Shown: positions 35,875 to 45,066 of the stretch, piece by piece
How the letters are laid out: every line of letters starts with the position of its first letter
How positions within the stretch are numbered: the stretch's first letter is position 1
Translations under genes and position numbers: made by a program
Assembly: GCA_020073665.1 (NCBI GenBank)
Contig: JAIQEU010000015.1
Location: forward strand, 124,001-188,000
Direction of reading: 5' to 3'
Length of the DNA: 64,000 bases
DNA from: Terriglobia bacterium
GTDB taxonomy: Bacteria; Acidobacteriota; Terriglobia; Terriglobales; Acidobacteriaceae
Notes under the pieces: generated by a model
What the model was told of the DNA's origin: nothing
Databases searched by the model: none
What the model saw: the letters and a program-made list of their open reading frames with translations, nothing else

Positions 35875-36245
35875 AACCTTTATTGGCGAATCGAGGCTTA
35901 CGACTGTTTCCGTGTTGTGTTTGCGGCGAGGGACGCGAGGTGCGGACGACGAAGAAAGGCAAGCCTTATCTGATCTGCGATCCCTGTGGCGTGCAGATGT
36001 TTGTGAGGGTCGAAACCGGGATTCGACGGTTCGAACAGCTAGTGGCGGACGCTGATCGAAACCATATCTGGAAGCGCCTGGCAGATTTGGAGCAGCGCTA
36101 TCAATTGCAGTGCCCTCGATGCGGCAAGAAGTTTTGGTTGACCACCGAACTGATCAAAACCAGTTGGATGAACGGGACGTTGGAAGGTTATCGGTGTCCC
36201 GAGGCAGAGTGCGGCGGAATCGCCAAACCGGGGAAGGCCGCATGA
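35871..36245 (+). CDS. Double zinc-ribbon protein, hypothetical
   Basis: 124 residues from GTG 35871, supported by AAGGAG at 35860-35865 and the overlap with the previous stop. First ribbon: FPCCVCGEGRE to LICDPCGVQ. Second: LQCPRCGKKFW to YRCPEAECGG. A helical linker (RIRRFEQLVADADRN-like) joins them. Zinc ribbons of this type bind DNA or protein. The family is not recognised. The stop overlaps the next start (ATGA). Confidence 0.6.
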   Translation: MKPLLANRGLRLFPCCVCGEGREVRTTKKGKPYLICDPCGVQMFVRVETGIRRFEQLVADADRNHIWKRLADLEQRYQLQCPRCGKKFWLTTELIKTSWMNGTLEGYRCPEAECGGIAKPGKAA

Positions 36246-36343
36246 AACTGACATTGTTGGGGATGCTCGTAATCCTCGGAGTCGTGGCGTTGATAGTCTC
36301 TATTGCAACACTCCAGTGGGACAGCGTTGTTGCAGAGAACTGA
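36242..36343 (+). CDS. 33-residue predicted membrane peptide
   Basis: ATG 36242 overlaps the zinc-ribbon stop as ATGA. It encodes one hydrophobic helix (LTLLGMLVILGVVALIVSIA) and a short polar tail with WDSVVAEN, ending TGA at 36343. Translational coupling and a clean membrane helix support a real gene; function unknown. Confidence 0.5.
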   Translation: MKLTLLGMLVILGVVALIVSIATLQWDSVVAEN

Positions 36344-36359
36344 TAAGCGGGGAATGAGC

Positions 36360-36599
36360 ATGACGACCAACCCAGAACGCGAACCCTTTGTTGACGCAGT
36401 AGAGGCGGGGGAGTTTCTACACTTACGCCCGCGTCGCGTCTTGGAACTGGCACGCCGGGGCGAAATCCCTGCTTATCCGCTGGGACAAGGTAAACGACGG
36501 GTGTGGCGGTTTCGGCTTTCCGAGGTTGCGGATGCCATTCGCGCACGCAGTGTAGACTATCCACGGCAGTCTCCCGCGCCAAGACAGGAGACGACCTAA
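36360..36599 (+). CDS. Excisionase-like helix-turn-helix protein
   Basis: 79 residues with an Xis/MerR-type winged-helix: PFVDAVEAGEFLHLRPRRVLELARRGEIPAYPL, then KRRVWRFRLSEVADAIRAR. ATG 36360 gives proper spacing from GGGG at 36349-36352; ATG 36354 is too close to it. It ends two bases before the integrase ATG, so it is likely the directionality factor or repressor of that integrase. Confidence 0.75.
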   Translation: MTTNPEREPFVDAVEAGEFLHLRPRRVLELARRGEIPAYPLGQGKRRVWRFRLSEVADAIRARSVDYPRQSPAPRQETT

Positions 36600-36600
36600 A

Positions 36601-37800
36601 ATGGCGCGGTTTCAACGTGGAAGTTTGCGGATTGAACCCCGCAAGAATGGACAAACTTGGGTGCTGCGTTACTTCGTAACCCGACCATTAGACTCCCGGA
36701 GGGTCGAGCACAAGATAGCCGTTGGCCTTGTGCGCGACTTCCCTGCCGAGTCCGCTGCCTGGGCCGAAGTGGAGAGGCAACATCTGCAATCGCAAATTAA
36801 CAGATCGGACTTCAGGGGCCGGGTAACGTTCGCGGACTTGGTTCAGCATTACATGCGGCATGAACTAGACGAGCAAACGGAAGCGGTTGACCCCAAGTCC
36901 CACACCACCATTGCGGGCTACAGGCGCATTCTGAAGAACCGTTGTCTGGATCGATGGGGAAAGCGGACTGCGCTGGGCATTCAACCGCTGGAAATCGAGC
37001 AGTGGTTGAAGGCTATCAAGCGTGAAGAGCAGTTGGAAAACCCCACGCTCGACAAAATACGGCGCGTGATGAGCCTCGTCTTCAAACACGGGCAACGCTA
37101 CGGACTGATTCCTCGTTCGGAGGAATCGAACCCGCTGCGCTTTGTCCGCTGTAAGACGACGAGCGACTACGAAGCTATGATTCTGACTCCACAGCAGGCA
37201 TTCGTTGTATTGATGCAACTGAAAGAGCCGGAGAGGACCCTGACACTGCTGGCCGCAAGCGCTGGCCTGAGAATCTCCGAGTGCTTGGGATTGCAGTGGC
37301 AGGATGTCAGCTTCGCAGAATCGACCATTAGCGTACGTCGTACTTGGACCTGTGGCCGGGTCGGAATACCAAAGAGCAAGGCTTCACATGCGCCGGTGCC
37401 GCTTCATCCGCTGCTGGCTGAGTTCATGCAAGAGTGGAAGAACACAACCTCGTACTCTGGGCCAGAGCACTGGGTGTTCGCTTCCTTCAAGCTAAAAGGA
37501 CGGCAGCCACGGATAGCCAACATGCTGGTGGAAGACCATCTCCGCCCAGCAGCAGTCAGGGCGGGCGTGCTAAAGGAAGGGGAGAAAGTACGTTTCGGGT
37601 TCCACAACCTGAGACACAGCCTGGCTTCTTTCCTAGTGCGCTCGAAGACCGACCCCAAGACGGTGCAGGCTTTGCTCCGGCATTCCGACGTAAAAACCAC
37701 CCTGCAACTGTACGCGCACAGCGTCAGCGAAGACAGGATGGCGGCACAGGGAGAAATGCTCGAAGCCATCCTGCAATCGAGCAGCGCAGCGGTGAACTGA
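36601..37800 (+). CDS. Tyrosine-family site-specific integrase
   Basis: 399 residues. An N-terminal arm-binding region (about 1-60), a SAM-like core-binding domain (FADLVQHYMRHEL to PLEIEQWLKAIKREE) and a catalytic domain are present. Catalytic residues visible: Arg in ASAGLRISECLGLQW, Lys region KSKASHAPVPLHP, HNLRHSLASFLV (HxxR), His in LLRHSDVKTTLQLY and Tyr in that last motif. All are present, so the enzyme looks active. Its stop is 77 bases from the 3' end of tRNA-Phe, the usual arrangement for integration at a tRNA 3' end. Confidence 0.92.
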   Translation: MARFQRGSLRIEPRKNGQTWVLRYFVTRPLDSRRVEHKIAVGLVRDFPAESAAWAEVERQHLQSQINRSDFRGRVTFADLVQHYMRHELDEQTEAVDPKSHTTIAGYRRILKNRCLDRWGKRTALGIQPLEIEQWLKAIKREEQLENPTLDKIRRVMSLVFKHGQRYGLIPRSEESNPLRFVRCKTTSDYEAMILTPQQAFVVLMQLKEPERTLTLLAASAGLRISECLGLQWQDVSFAESTISVRRTWTCGRVGIPKSKASHAPVPLHPLLAEFMQEWKNTTSYSGPEHWVFASFKLKGRQPRIANMLVEDHLRPAAVRAGVLKEGEKVRFGFHNLRHSLASFLVRSKTDPKTVQALLRHSDVKTTLQLYAHSVSEDRMAAQGEMLEAILQSSSAAVN

Positions 37801-37876
37801 GCACAGGGCACCGAATCATGTGCTGACACTGGGCTGGAGGGGCTTTCGATGATTCGCCGTAACTGGTTGCAAATGA

Positions 37877-37952
37877 TGGTGGCCAGGGACGGAGTTGAAC
37901 CGCCGACGCCAGCCTTTTCAGGGCTGCGCTCTACCACCTGAGCTACCTGGCC
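37877..37952 (-). tRNA. tRNA-Phe (GAA)
   Basis: A 76-nt gene with CCA encoded. On the minus strand the acceptor GGCCAGG pairs with CCTGGCC. The D-arm starts TAGCTCAGG, the anticodon stem CAGCC/GGCTG holds loop CTGAAAA with anticodon GAA, and the T-arm is GGCGG-TTCAACT-CCGTC. It faces away from the integrase and is the probable attachment site. Confidence 0.95.
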
Positions 37953-38072
37953 ACTTCTCCGCGGGTAGAAATACTCGTCCCCATGCAAGCCTTCCGGAAC
38001 TCTCTGTCTTTGGGCAGGATGACCGGCCGCGGACAAACCAAGAAAGCACTGGGAGCGTGCGGGACGACTAGG

Positions 38073-38101
38073 ATTATAGCAACCCCGCCGGAATCGCTCA
38101 A
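38073..38101 (-). promoter_or_regulatory. Strong promoter upstream of tRNA-Phe
   Basis: Read on the minus strand: TTGAGC (38101-38096), 17-base spacer, perfect TATAAT (38078-38073). It is about 115 bases upstream of the tRNA 5' end and nothing else lies between, so it most likely drives the tRNA with a processed leader. Confidence 0.65.
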
Positions 38102-38191
38102 GAATCAGCGGGCACTGACCAGCGGGGAGCAGTCCGCGATCACAGTCCGCGGCAGCGAATCGACGGAGCGTTTACCAGCGATCGATTTCAC

Positions 38192-40816
38192 CTACTGCGC
38201 GGCAGCGCTGCCGTGGTGTTGCAGCCAACTGGCTAGCTGGCCGGATTGCTGGGCCTTCAGGTCGGCGCAATAACTCACGCGCTCCAGCGCCTGCTTCAAC
38301 GTGCGCTCGGCCGCCGGGACTTGGTGGCTGGTAAAGAAATCTTTGACTTCGTCGCGCATGCCCGCATCGCAGAACGCAGACGTGGCGCCCACGACCCCGC
38401 CTCCGCCGAAGCCGCCAAAGGTGCTTGCGATCTGCGGCCAGTGCGCGCGCGCAAACGCCCAAGCCAGCTTCTGTCCTGCCGGATTATCCATCACGCCGGC
38501 GATGACGCGGATCGTATCCTGGCTGCGCACCTCCGGACTCAAGGCGTAGTCCAGCGTCCTTTGCAGCAGCTTGGGATCGCTGAACTCGGCCAGAGTCCGC
38601 TGGTACAGGTAGAACTCTTCGGGAGAACCAGCTTTCTTGGTTTGAGCCAGAATTCTGTCGTACAAAGCCGCGTCGCCATTCAAGGCCGCGAGAGCGAAGA
38701 CAGTTTCTGCCATGGTCCGATCTACTGCGGAGGGATTGTCGAGCGCTCTTTCCGTCAGTTGTCTGGCCTCGGTCAACACTTCGGGATCCTGTCCGGTGTA
38801 GCCTAGCGTCCGCATTACCACGGCCCGGAGGCTCTTTTGTTCATCGCTCTCACCGGGCGCAGGTTGCCAGCCCAGTTCTCTTGCCAGCGGCGCGAACAGC
38901 CGCCGCACCCATTGCTGATAATCCTGACGGTCGGCGGCGGTCACGAAGTTATCGCCCGTGTACTCGAGTTCCCCGGCCAATTCCTCAACGACCGCGCGGC
39001 TGCGCTCCTCTTGAAAGCCGCCAGCCAGGGCCAGGAAGTCACCGATGTCCTGCCGGCCCACCCGCATGGACGCCCACTCGTCGGTCAGCAGGCGGATACG
39101 TTCTGCCGGGGTGAAATCCTTCTGCAGCACGCGGGACATGGCGCGAATCGCATCCGGGCCGTAGCCCGAACGGTAGAAGCCGGTGGCGCCGGCGTTGGCC
39201 ATCACCCAGGACGCGCATCCGGGCAGCGTGAAAGTCTGTTGCTTCTGGGTGAGCAGTTCACACTGCTCCGCGATCTTGCCGCTGGCGTCGGGCACGCTCT
39301 TCATGCAGACCGGCACCATCCACAGCTCGGGACTACCCGCGTCGAACAAGCTGCGGCTGTAGAAGTAACGCTGCTGCGAGAGCGCGACATTGGTCTTGTC
39401 GCCCGAGCATTGCGTCTGCACCGTGACCATAGGCGCTCCGGCCTGGTTCACGAAGGTCGGCATAACGCGGTCAACCGGCTTGTTCGAGGCCGTGGCCAGC
39501 GCGCTCCAGAAGTCGCCCGCCGTAGCATTTCCGTAGGCATGCTGCTTTAGATACTGATTCACCCCTGCGCGGAAGGCCTCAGGGCCGAGGTAGGCTTCGA
39601 GCATGCGCAACACCGCGGCACTTTTGCCGTAAGCGATGCCATCGAACAATTCGTTGATCTGCTCAGGCGTGTCCGCCGCCTGGTGAATGGGACGCGTATT
39701 GGCCAGCGCATCCACGTTCAGCGAAGTGCCGGTGTCGAGGACGTCATCCAATTGCAGGTTCCATTCCGGTTTCCAGGCCTCGATCGGCTTCGATTCCATC
39801 CAGGTCGCGAAGCCCTCGTTCAGCCAGATGTCGTCCCACCATTGCATGGTGACCAGGTCGCCAAACCACTGGTGGGCGATCTCGTGCGAAATTGTCGTGG
39901 CGACATTCTTGTGGTCATCGACAGAAGCCTGCTGGTCATTGAGCAGCAGGTCGATTTCGCGGTAAGTGATGAAGCCGGTGTTCTCCATAGCGCCGGCAGA
40001 GAAATCCGGCAACGCAATCTCGTCGAGCTTTCCGAACGGATACTTAATGCCAAAGTAGTGATCGAAATACTCGATGCACTGTTCGGAGGTCGCCAGCGCA
40101 AACGTTGCCAGCTGCTTCTTGCCCGGCGGCGTGTAAACGCGGATGGGGATGCCGTCGACTTCGCCTTCGATAAACTCAAAGTCGCCCACCGCGATGGCCA
40201 CCAGGTATGAGGACATCTTCGCCGTAGTCGCAAACCGCACTGTATGTTGACCTGCTCCTGGCCCGGGCACATCGGAGATAGCTCGGTAGTTGGAAATCGC
40301 CACCCGGCCCTTGTCGGTAATCACCGTGATATCGAACGTTGCCTTGTAGGCGGGCTCGTCGAATGAAGGAAATGCGCGGCGCGCATCCGTCGCCTCAAAC
40401 TGGGTAGCCGCGTACTTCTTTCCGCCTTCCAGCTTGCCCAGGTAGAAGCCGCGTAGCTGGTCGTTAAGGATTCCGGTGTAGCGGATGTGGATGTTCGCCG
40501 GCCCGGGCAAAAGCGGTTTCGGCACGGCCAGCCTGACGGTCTCGTTTTCCAGCTTCACCGCAGCGGTCTGGGTGGCGCCGGCGCTGGCGATGGTGACCTC
40601 GTGGAATTCAATGTCCGCGGCGTTCAGCACGACTTCTGGTGTCGGTTTCAAGACCCGGATCTGGATGATTTCGTCGCCCGTGAAGTTGTTCTTATCGAAG
40701 TTAGGCGTGAAGGTGAGCTTGTAGTTCTCCGGAGTAGCCACTTCGGGCAAGCGTTGAGCCGCCCCGAACGAAACCAGCATAGAAATAAGGCTGAAGAACC
40801 AGATAAATCGTTTCAT
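38192..40816 (-). CDS. M1-family metallo-aminopeptidase
   Basis: 874 residues, exported (signal peptide FIWFFSLISMLVSFGAAQ). M1 family: the GAMEN exopeptidase motif (SAGAMENTGF) is near residue 275, HEIAHQWFGD with the downstream Glu (WLNEGFATWME) near 310 gives the zinc site, and an ERAP1-like C-terminal helical domain fills the last 330 residues. Cleaves N-terminal residues of peptides in the periplasm or outside. It is followed downstream only by the tRNA promoter. Confidence 0.93.
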   Translation of the reverse strand: MKRFIWFFSLISMLVSFGAAQRLPEVATPENYKLTFTPNFDKNNFTGDEIIQIRVLKPTPEVVLNAADIEFHEVTIASAGATQTAAVKLENETVRLAVPKPLLPGPANIHIRYTGILNDQLRGFYLGKLEGGKKYAATQFEATDARRAFPSFDEPAYKATFDITVITDKGRVAISNYRAISDVPGPGAGQHTVRFATTAKMSSYLVAIAVGDFEFIEGEVDGIPIRVYTPPGKKQLATFALATSEQCIEYFDHYFGIKYPFGKLDEIALPDFSAGAMENTGFITYREIDLLLNDQQASVDDHKNVATTISHEIAHQWFGDLVTMQWWDDIWLNEGFATWMESKPIEAWKPEWNLQLDDVLDTGTSLNVDALANTRPIHQAADTPEQINELFDGIAYGKSAAVLRMLEAYLGPEAFRAGVNQYLKQHAYGNATAGDFWSALATASNKPVDRVMPTFVNQAGAPMVTVQTQCSGDKTNVALSQQRYFYSRSLFDAGSPELWMVPVCMKSVPDASGKIAEQCELLTQKQQTFTLPGCASWVMANAGATGFYRSGYGPDAIRAMSRVLQKDFTPAERIRLLTDEWASMRVGRQDIGDFLALAGGFQEERSRAVVEELAGELEYTGDNFVTAADRQDYQQWVRRLFAPLARELGWQPAPGESDEQKSLRAVVMRTLGYTGQDPEVLTEARQLTERALDNPSAVDRTMAETVFALAALNGDAALYDRILAQTKKAGSPEEFYLYQRTLAEFSDPKLLQRTLDYALSPEVRSQDTIRVIAGVMDNPAGQKLAWAFARAHWPQIASTFGGFGGGGVVGATSAFCDAGMRDEVKDFFTSHQVPAAERTLKQALERVSYCADLKAQQSGQLASWLQHHGSAAAQ

Positions 40817-40973
40817 TATTCTTCTTCTATTCCCTTTCGAGATTCTCGATGGTGTGCCCCGCGGGCATCAGCCGAACGGCCCGGTACGGATGATTCAATT
40901 GTGCCGGCGAGGTGCCGGCCATGGGCACTCATCCCCACTCATTACAGTATACGGAAGTTCCAGCGCGTTGGTT

Positions 40974-42272
40974 TCATCCCAGTTCGCCCGATCCCCCCGA
41001 TGCCACCAAGGTTCCGTTTAACACCGCGAACGCACACCGATTCGACGCAAACCAGTACGGAATCTCGCGATAGTCAGCTGCTTCAAAAACCGCCAGATCT
41101 GCATCTTTTCCCGGCTCGATCGATCCCTTGCGATCCGCCAACCGCAGCGCCCACGCGCCGTTAATGGTCGAAGCGGTGATCGCTTCCGCAGGCGACATCT
41201 TCAAATGCGTGCACGCCAGCGACATCACGAAAGGCATGCTGGCCGTGGGCGAGCTGCCGGGGTTGTAGTCGGTGGCCAGCGCCACCGGCACGCCAGCGTC
41301 GATCAGCTTGCGGGCGGGCGGATAGCAGTCCAGCCCCAGAAAATAGTTTGCTCCCGGGACCAGCGTCGCTACCGCATCGCGACGCGATAACTCCGTAATG
41401 TCGTCGTCGCTCACGTGGTCCATGTGGTCGAACGAAGCCGGATCGAACCGCAGCAAAGTCTGCAAAGCGGTCTGGCTCAACTGGCAGACGTGGGCGCGCA
41501 CTCCCAGGCCGTGCTTCTCGGCCGCTGCAAATACCTGCTCGGTTTCTTGCGCGCTGAACGCGCCTCGTTCAGTGAACACATCCACGAACTGCGCCAGCTT
41601 GCGCTTTGCGGCCTGCGGGACCATCTCATTACAGACGAGCTCGACGTACTTTTGTGAGCGTCCGCGAAATTCTGCGGGGACCACGTGAGCACCCAGAAGA
41701 GTAGAAACCACCGTGCCCGGCCAGCGTGCCGCCGCCGTGCGGATCGCCTCCAGCGACTTCAACTCGGACTCGACCGATAACCCGTAACCGGACTTGGCTT
41801 CGACCGTGGTGGTGCCCAGTTCGGCCATCTCGTGCAGCGCGTCGAGGACTTTCTCGGCCAACAGGCTCTTCCCTGCCCGGCGTACGCCCGCGAGACTGGA
41901 GCGTATTCCGCCGCCGGCCTCGGCGATTTCCTCGTAACTGGCGCCCGAGATGCGCTTCTCAAAATCCACCAGCCGCGGACTGACAAACACGGGATGAGTG
42001 TGAGAATCAACGAACCCGGGCAAGACTACCTGCCCTTCGCAGTTAATCTCTAGCACTTTCTTGCGATTCTTCTTCAGCCAGGGATCGCGCAGAGCGTCTT
42101 TAGTTTTTCCGATGGAAACAATTTTGCCACCGAGGCAGAGGACGGCAGCGTCTTCAATGATGCCGAGTTCCTTCAAGGCAGGTCCGCGGCGCGGGCCTTG
42201 GGCTTGAGGGGGATGGCGCAGCGTGAGCAGTTGGGCGATGTTGATTAGGAGCAAGGCAGAGGGATTACGCAT
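40974..42272 (-). CDS. hutI: Imidazolonepropionase
   Basis: 432-residue amidohydrolase of histidine catabolism, which converts 4-imidazolone-5-propanoate to N-formimino-glutamate. Metal site HTHPVF after QVVLPGFVDS; substrate residues in RISGASYEEIAEAGGGI and KSGYGLS; further ligands in VRAHVCQLS, FDHMDHV and LATDYNPGSSPT. Length and motifs are standard. It follows hutU with 84 bases between. hutH and hutG are not in the window. Confidence 0.95.
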   Translation of the reverse strand: MRNPSALLLINIAQLLTLRHPPQAQGPRRGPALKELGIIEDAAVLCLGGKIVSIGKTKDALRDPWLKKNRKKVLEINCEGQVVLPGFVDSHTHPVFVSPRLVDFEKRISGASYEEIAEAGGGIRSSLAGVRRAGKSLLAEKVLDALHEMAELGTTTVEAKSGYGLSVESELKSLEAIRTAAARWPGTVVSTLLGAHVVPAEFRGRSQKYVELVCNEMVPQAAKRKLAQFVDVFTERGAFSAQETEQVFAAAEKHGLGVRAHVCQLSQTALQTLLRFDPASFDHMDHVSDDDITELSRRDAVATLVPGANYFLGLDCYPPARKLIDAGVPVALATDYNPGSSPTASMPFVMSLACTHLKMSPAEAITASTINGAWALRLADRKGSIEPGKDADLAVFEAADYREIPYWFASNRCAFAVLNGTLVASGGSGELG

Positions 42273-42356
42273 CGCCGCTCCTCACAGGCCACGGAGGCAC
42301 TGAGGCAGGGAGTTTTTCTGTCCTCATAGTAGCCTGCGCATACCCGTCATGGCTCT

Positions 42357-44039
42357 TCATGACTTTCTCATTGGAATCTCCACGCCCGTCTTCTCTGCAA
42401 ACTCCTTCGCCTCTTCATACCCCGCATCCACATGCCGAATCACTCCCATGCCCGGATCGGTGGTCAGCACGCGTTCGATGCGTTTGGCCATCATCTCGGT
42501 GCCGTCGGCGACTGTGACTTGTCCGGCGTGCAGCGAGTAGCCAATGCCCACGCCTCCCCCGTTGTGTACTGACACCCACGAGGCTCCCGCGGCGGTGTTA
42601 AGCAGCGCATTCAGAATGGGCCAGTCGGCCACCGCGTCGCTGCCGTCCTTCATGCTTTCGGTCTCGCGAAATGGAGATGCCACCGAGCCGCAATCCAGGT
42701 GATCGCGTCCAATCACGATCGGGGCCTTGAGCTTGCCCTTCTTCACCAGGTCGTTCATCGCCAGGCCAAACTGCGCGCGCTCGCCGTAGCCCAGCCAGCA
42801 GATACGCGCTGGCAGGCCTTGGAACTTGATGCGCTTTTTCGCCAAGTCAATCCAGCGACGCAGAATGCGGTTCTCGGGGAACAACTCCAGCACCAGATCG
42901 TCGGTGATGTGAATGTCTGACGGCTCGCCCGACAGCGCCACCCAGCGGAACGGGCCGCGGCCTTCGCAGAACAGCGGGCGAATATAGGCGGGCACGAATC
43001 CGGGGAAGTCGTAGGCGTTCTTTACCCCACGCTGGAATGCGAACGTACGAATGTTGTTGCCGTAGTCGAACGTGATCGAGCCCATTTTCTGCAGGCGCAA
43101 CATGCCTTCCACATGCCGCGCCATGGCATCGAGCGAGCGCTCCTCGTAGGCCTTGGGATCGCTCTTGCGCAGCTCCAGTGCGGCTTCGAACGTCATGCCG
43201 TTGGGGACGTATCCATTCAGCGGATCGTGCGCCGAAGTCTGATCGGTAAGGATGTCGGGCACCACGCCACGCTCGGCGAGTTCAGGAATAACGTCAGCGC
43301 AATTTCCTACCAGCCCGACCGAGACGTTTTCCTTCTTGCGCACCGCGTTCTTCAGAATGCGCAGCGCTTCATCGAGCGACGTCACCATGAAGTCGCAGTA
43401 GCCGGTCTTCAGGCGTTTCTTGATGCGCTCGGGATCCACGTCAATTCCCAGAAACGCCGCCCCGGTCATGGTCGCAGCCAGGGGCTGAGCGCCGCCCATG
43501 CCACCCATTCCGCCCGACACGATCAGCTTGCCGGCCAGGTCGCCGCCAAAATGTTTTTCTCCCGCCGCCGAGAAAGTCTCGAACGTACCCTGCACAATCC
43601 CCTGCGAGCCAATGTAAATCCACGAACCAGCGGTCATCTGGCCGTACATCATTAATCCTGCGCGCTCCAGTTCGTTGAACTTCTCCCAACTGGACCAGTG
43701 GCCCACCAGGTTGGAGTTGGCAATCAGCACCCGTGGCGCGTACTCGTGCGTCTTGAAAACGCCCACCGGCTTGCCCGACTGCACCAGCAGGGTTTCATCG
43801 TCGGCAAGATTCTTCAAAGAGTGAACGATGGCGTGGTAAGCCTCCCAACTGCGCGCCGCCCGGCCAGTGCCGCCGTACACCACCAGGTCTTTGGGCCGCT
43901 CGGCCACCTCTTCGTCGAGGTTGTTCATCAGCATGCGCATGGCCGCTTCCTGCTGCCAACCTTTGCAGGAGATAGCGGTGCCACGCGGCGCGCGGATGGG
44001 AGTGTACGTGGAAGGGTTGATTTCAGTTTCTACCGGCAT
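42357..44039 (-). CDS. hutU: Urocanate hydratase
   Basis: 560 residues, full length, adds water to urocanate to make imidazolonepropionate using bound NAD+. The N-terminus has [18 protein letters not shown] and [14 protein letters not shown]. The NAD-binding Rossmann part has [22 protein letters not shown] and the active-site Cys region is [11 protein letters not shown] to [12 protein letters not shown]. Near the end are [17 protein letters not shown] and HVDAGYEEA. Directly upstream of hutI in the same direction. Confidence 0.97.
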   Translation of the reverse strand: MPVETEINPSTYTPIRAPRGTAISCKGWQQEAAMRMLMNNLDEEVAERPKDLVVYGGTGRAARSWEAYHAIVHSLKNLADDETLLVQSGKPVGVFKTHEYAPRVLIANSNLVGHWSSWEKFNELERAGLMMYGQMTAGSWIYIGSQGIVQGTFETFSAAGEKHFGGDLAGKLIVSGGMGGMGGAQPLAATMTGAAFLGIDVDPERIKKRLKTGYCDFMVTSLDEALRILKNAVRKKENVSVGLVGNCADVIPELAERGVVPDILTDQTSAHDPLNGYVPNGMTFEAALELRKSDPKAYEERSLDAMARHVEGMLRLQKMGSITFDYGNNIRTFAFQRGVKNAYDFPGFVPAYIRPLFCEGRGPFRWVALSGEPSDIHITDDLVLELFPENRILRRWIDLAKKRIKFQGLPARICWLGYGERAQFGLAMNDLVKKGKLKAPIVIGRDHLDCGSVASPFRETESMKDGSDAVADWPILNALLNTAAGASWVSVHNGGGVGIGYSLHAGQVTVADGTEMMAKRIERVLTTDPGMGVIRHVDAGYEEAKEFAEKTGVEIPMRKS

Positions 44040-44160
44040 GACTAGATGGTAGCGGTTTGGTGCAAAGCGTTCAAATCAGCCGGTGCCTGCACTTTGCTGC
44101 GCTCAGGATAACATTAGAGGAAAGGATCACCATCAGAGGAAAGCTGACGACGGACGACTG

Positions 44161-44565
44161 CTACCAGGTGTTGTACGCCGTGCCGTCACTGGAGATATCG
44201 GTCGACGCGCTTTTCACGTCGGTGATCCCGGTCTCGTTCTGGTCGACGGAGAGCGCGTAGTCCTCCTCCTGCACGGCTTCCCAATTGGGACTGCCGGTCA
44301 TGGGGTCGTTGGGAATTTGCTTGATGTATCCAGCGGAGACCAGGTCGTCGAGGGCTTGCGGGGCTTTCTGCTTGTCCAAGGTGTATTGCGAGATCAGCGA
44401 ACGCAGGGTGAACAGGTTCTGCTTCAGCACCGACTCTTTGGCGCGGCGGATGGATTGGTTGTACGCCGGAATGGCCATCGACACCAGGATGAGCATGATG
44501 CTGATGACGATCATCAGCTCAATCAGGGTGAAGCCGCGGCTCTGCTTTCTCCGGAGTCTTGCCAT
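44161..44565 (-). CDS. Type II secretion/pilin-like pseudopilin (GspG-like)
   Basis: 134 residues with a class III signal: RGFTLIELMIVISIMLILVSMAIPA (cleavage after Gly, conserved Glu at +5). The short globular part (NLFTLRSLISQYTLDKQKAPQALDDLVSAGYI, IPNDPMTGSPNWE) matches major pseudopilins. Start ATG immediately follows the upstream gene's stop with no gap. Belongs to a secretin-pseudopilin-pseudopilin operon. Confidence 0.88.
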   Translation of the reverse strand: MARLRRKQSRGFTLIELMIVISIMLILVSMAIPAYNQSIRRAKESVLKQNLFTLRSLISQYTLDKQKAPQALDDLVSAGYIKQIPNDPMTGSPNWEAVQEEDYALSVDQNETGITDVKSASTDISSDGTAYNTW

Positions 44566-45054
44566 TTACCAGTCCTTGTACTGAGTCCCATCCAGCCCCG
44601 TGCCCTGGGATTTGGTGTAGACGTCGAAAACGTTCTGCCCACCCCAGGAATCGGAGTCGGGATCATCCTGCATGGAGCGCAGTCCCCAATCGGTGTTGCC
44701 GGTCATGGGGTCGGTAGGAATGCGCCGCAGAAAGCGTATCTTCTTGCCGTTCGCATCCACGCCTTTCACCAGCGTGTCCAAATCTGGCGGATATCCTTCC
44801 GAGCCCACCTTGATCTGAAATGCGCCGCGGTCGGCGGCATCTTTGTAGCGATCAATGGCGTCACGCATCATCCACAAGTCTTGCCGCAGTTCGTGCTCCC
44901 GTTCGCGCTTGATCGTCACCCGGGCCAAGGGGATGGCCAGGCTGGTCAAAATCACCAGGATGGCGGTGGCAACGATCAGCTCAATCAGCGTGAACCCGCC
45001 GCCGCTGACACGGGGGCGGACAGGTTTTTCCGAAAGTTGAGCCCGAAGCTTCAT
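44566..45054 (-). CDS. Type II secretion pseudopilin (GspG-like)
   Basis: 162 residues; class III signal GGGFTLIELIVATAILVILTSLAIPLA with Glu at +5. The globular domain (REREHELRQDLWMMRDAIDRYKDAADRG, YPPDLDTLVKGV, FLRRIPTDPMTG, DSWGGQNVFDVYTKSQGTGLDGTQYKDW) is a clear GspG-type. Starts 12 bases after the secretin stop. It and the following pseudopilin are similar and probably arose by duplication. Confidence 0.9.
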   Translation of the reverse strand: MKLRAQLSEKPVRPRVSGGGFTLIELIVATAILVILTSLAIPLARVTIKREREHELRQDLWMMRDAIDRYKDAADRGAFQIKVGSEGYPPDLDTLVKGVDANGKKIRFLRRIPTDPMTGNTDWGLRSMQDDPDSDSWGGQNVFDVYTKSQGTGLDGTQYKDW

Positions 45055-45066
45055 CTCAATACCAGT

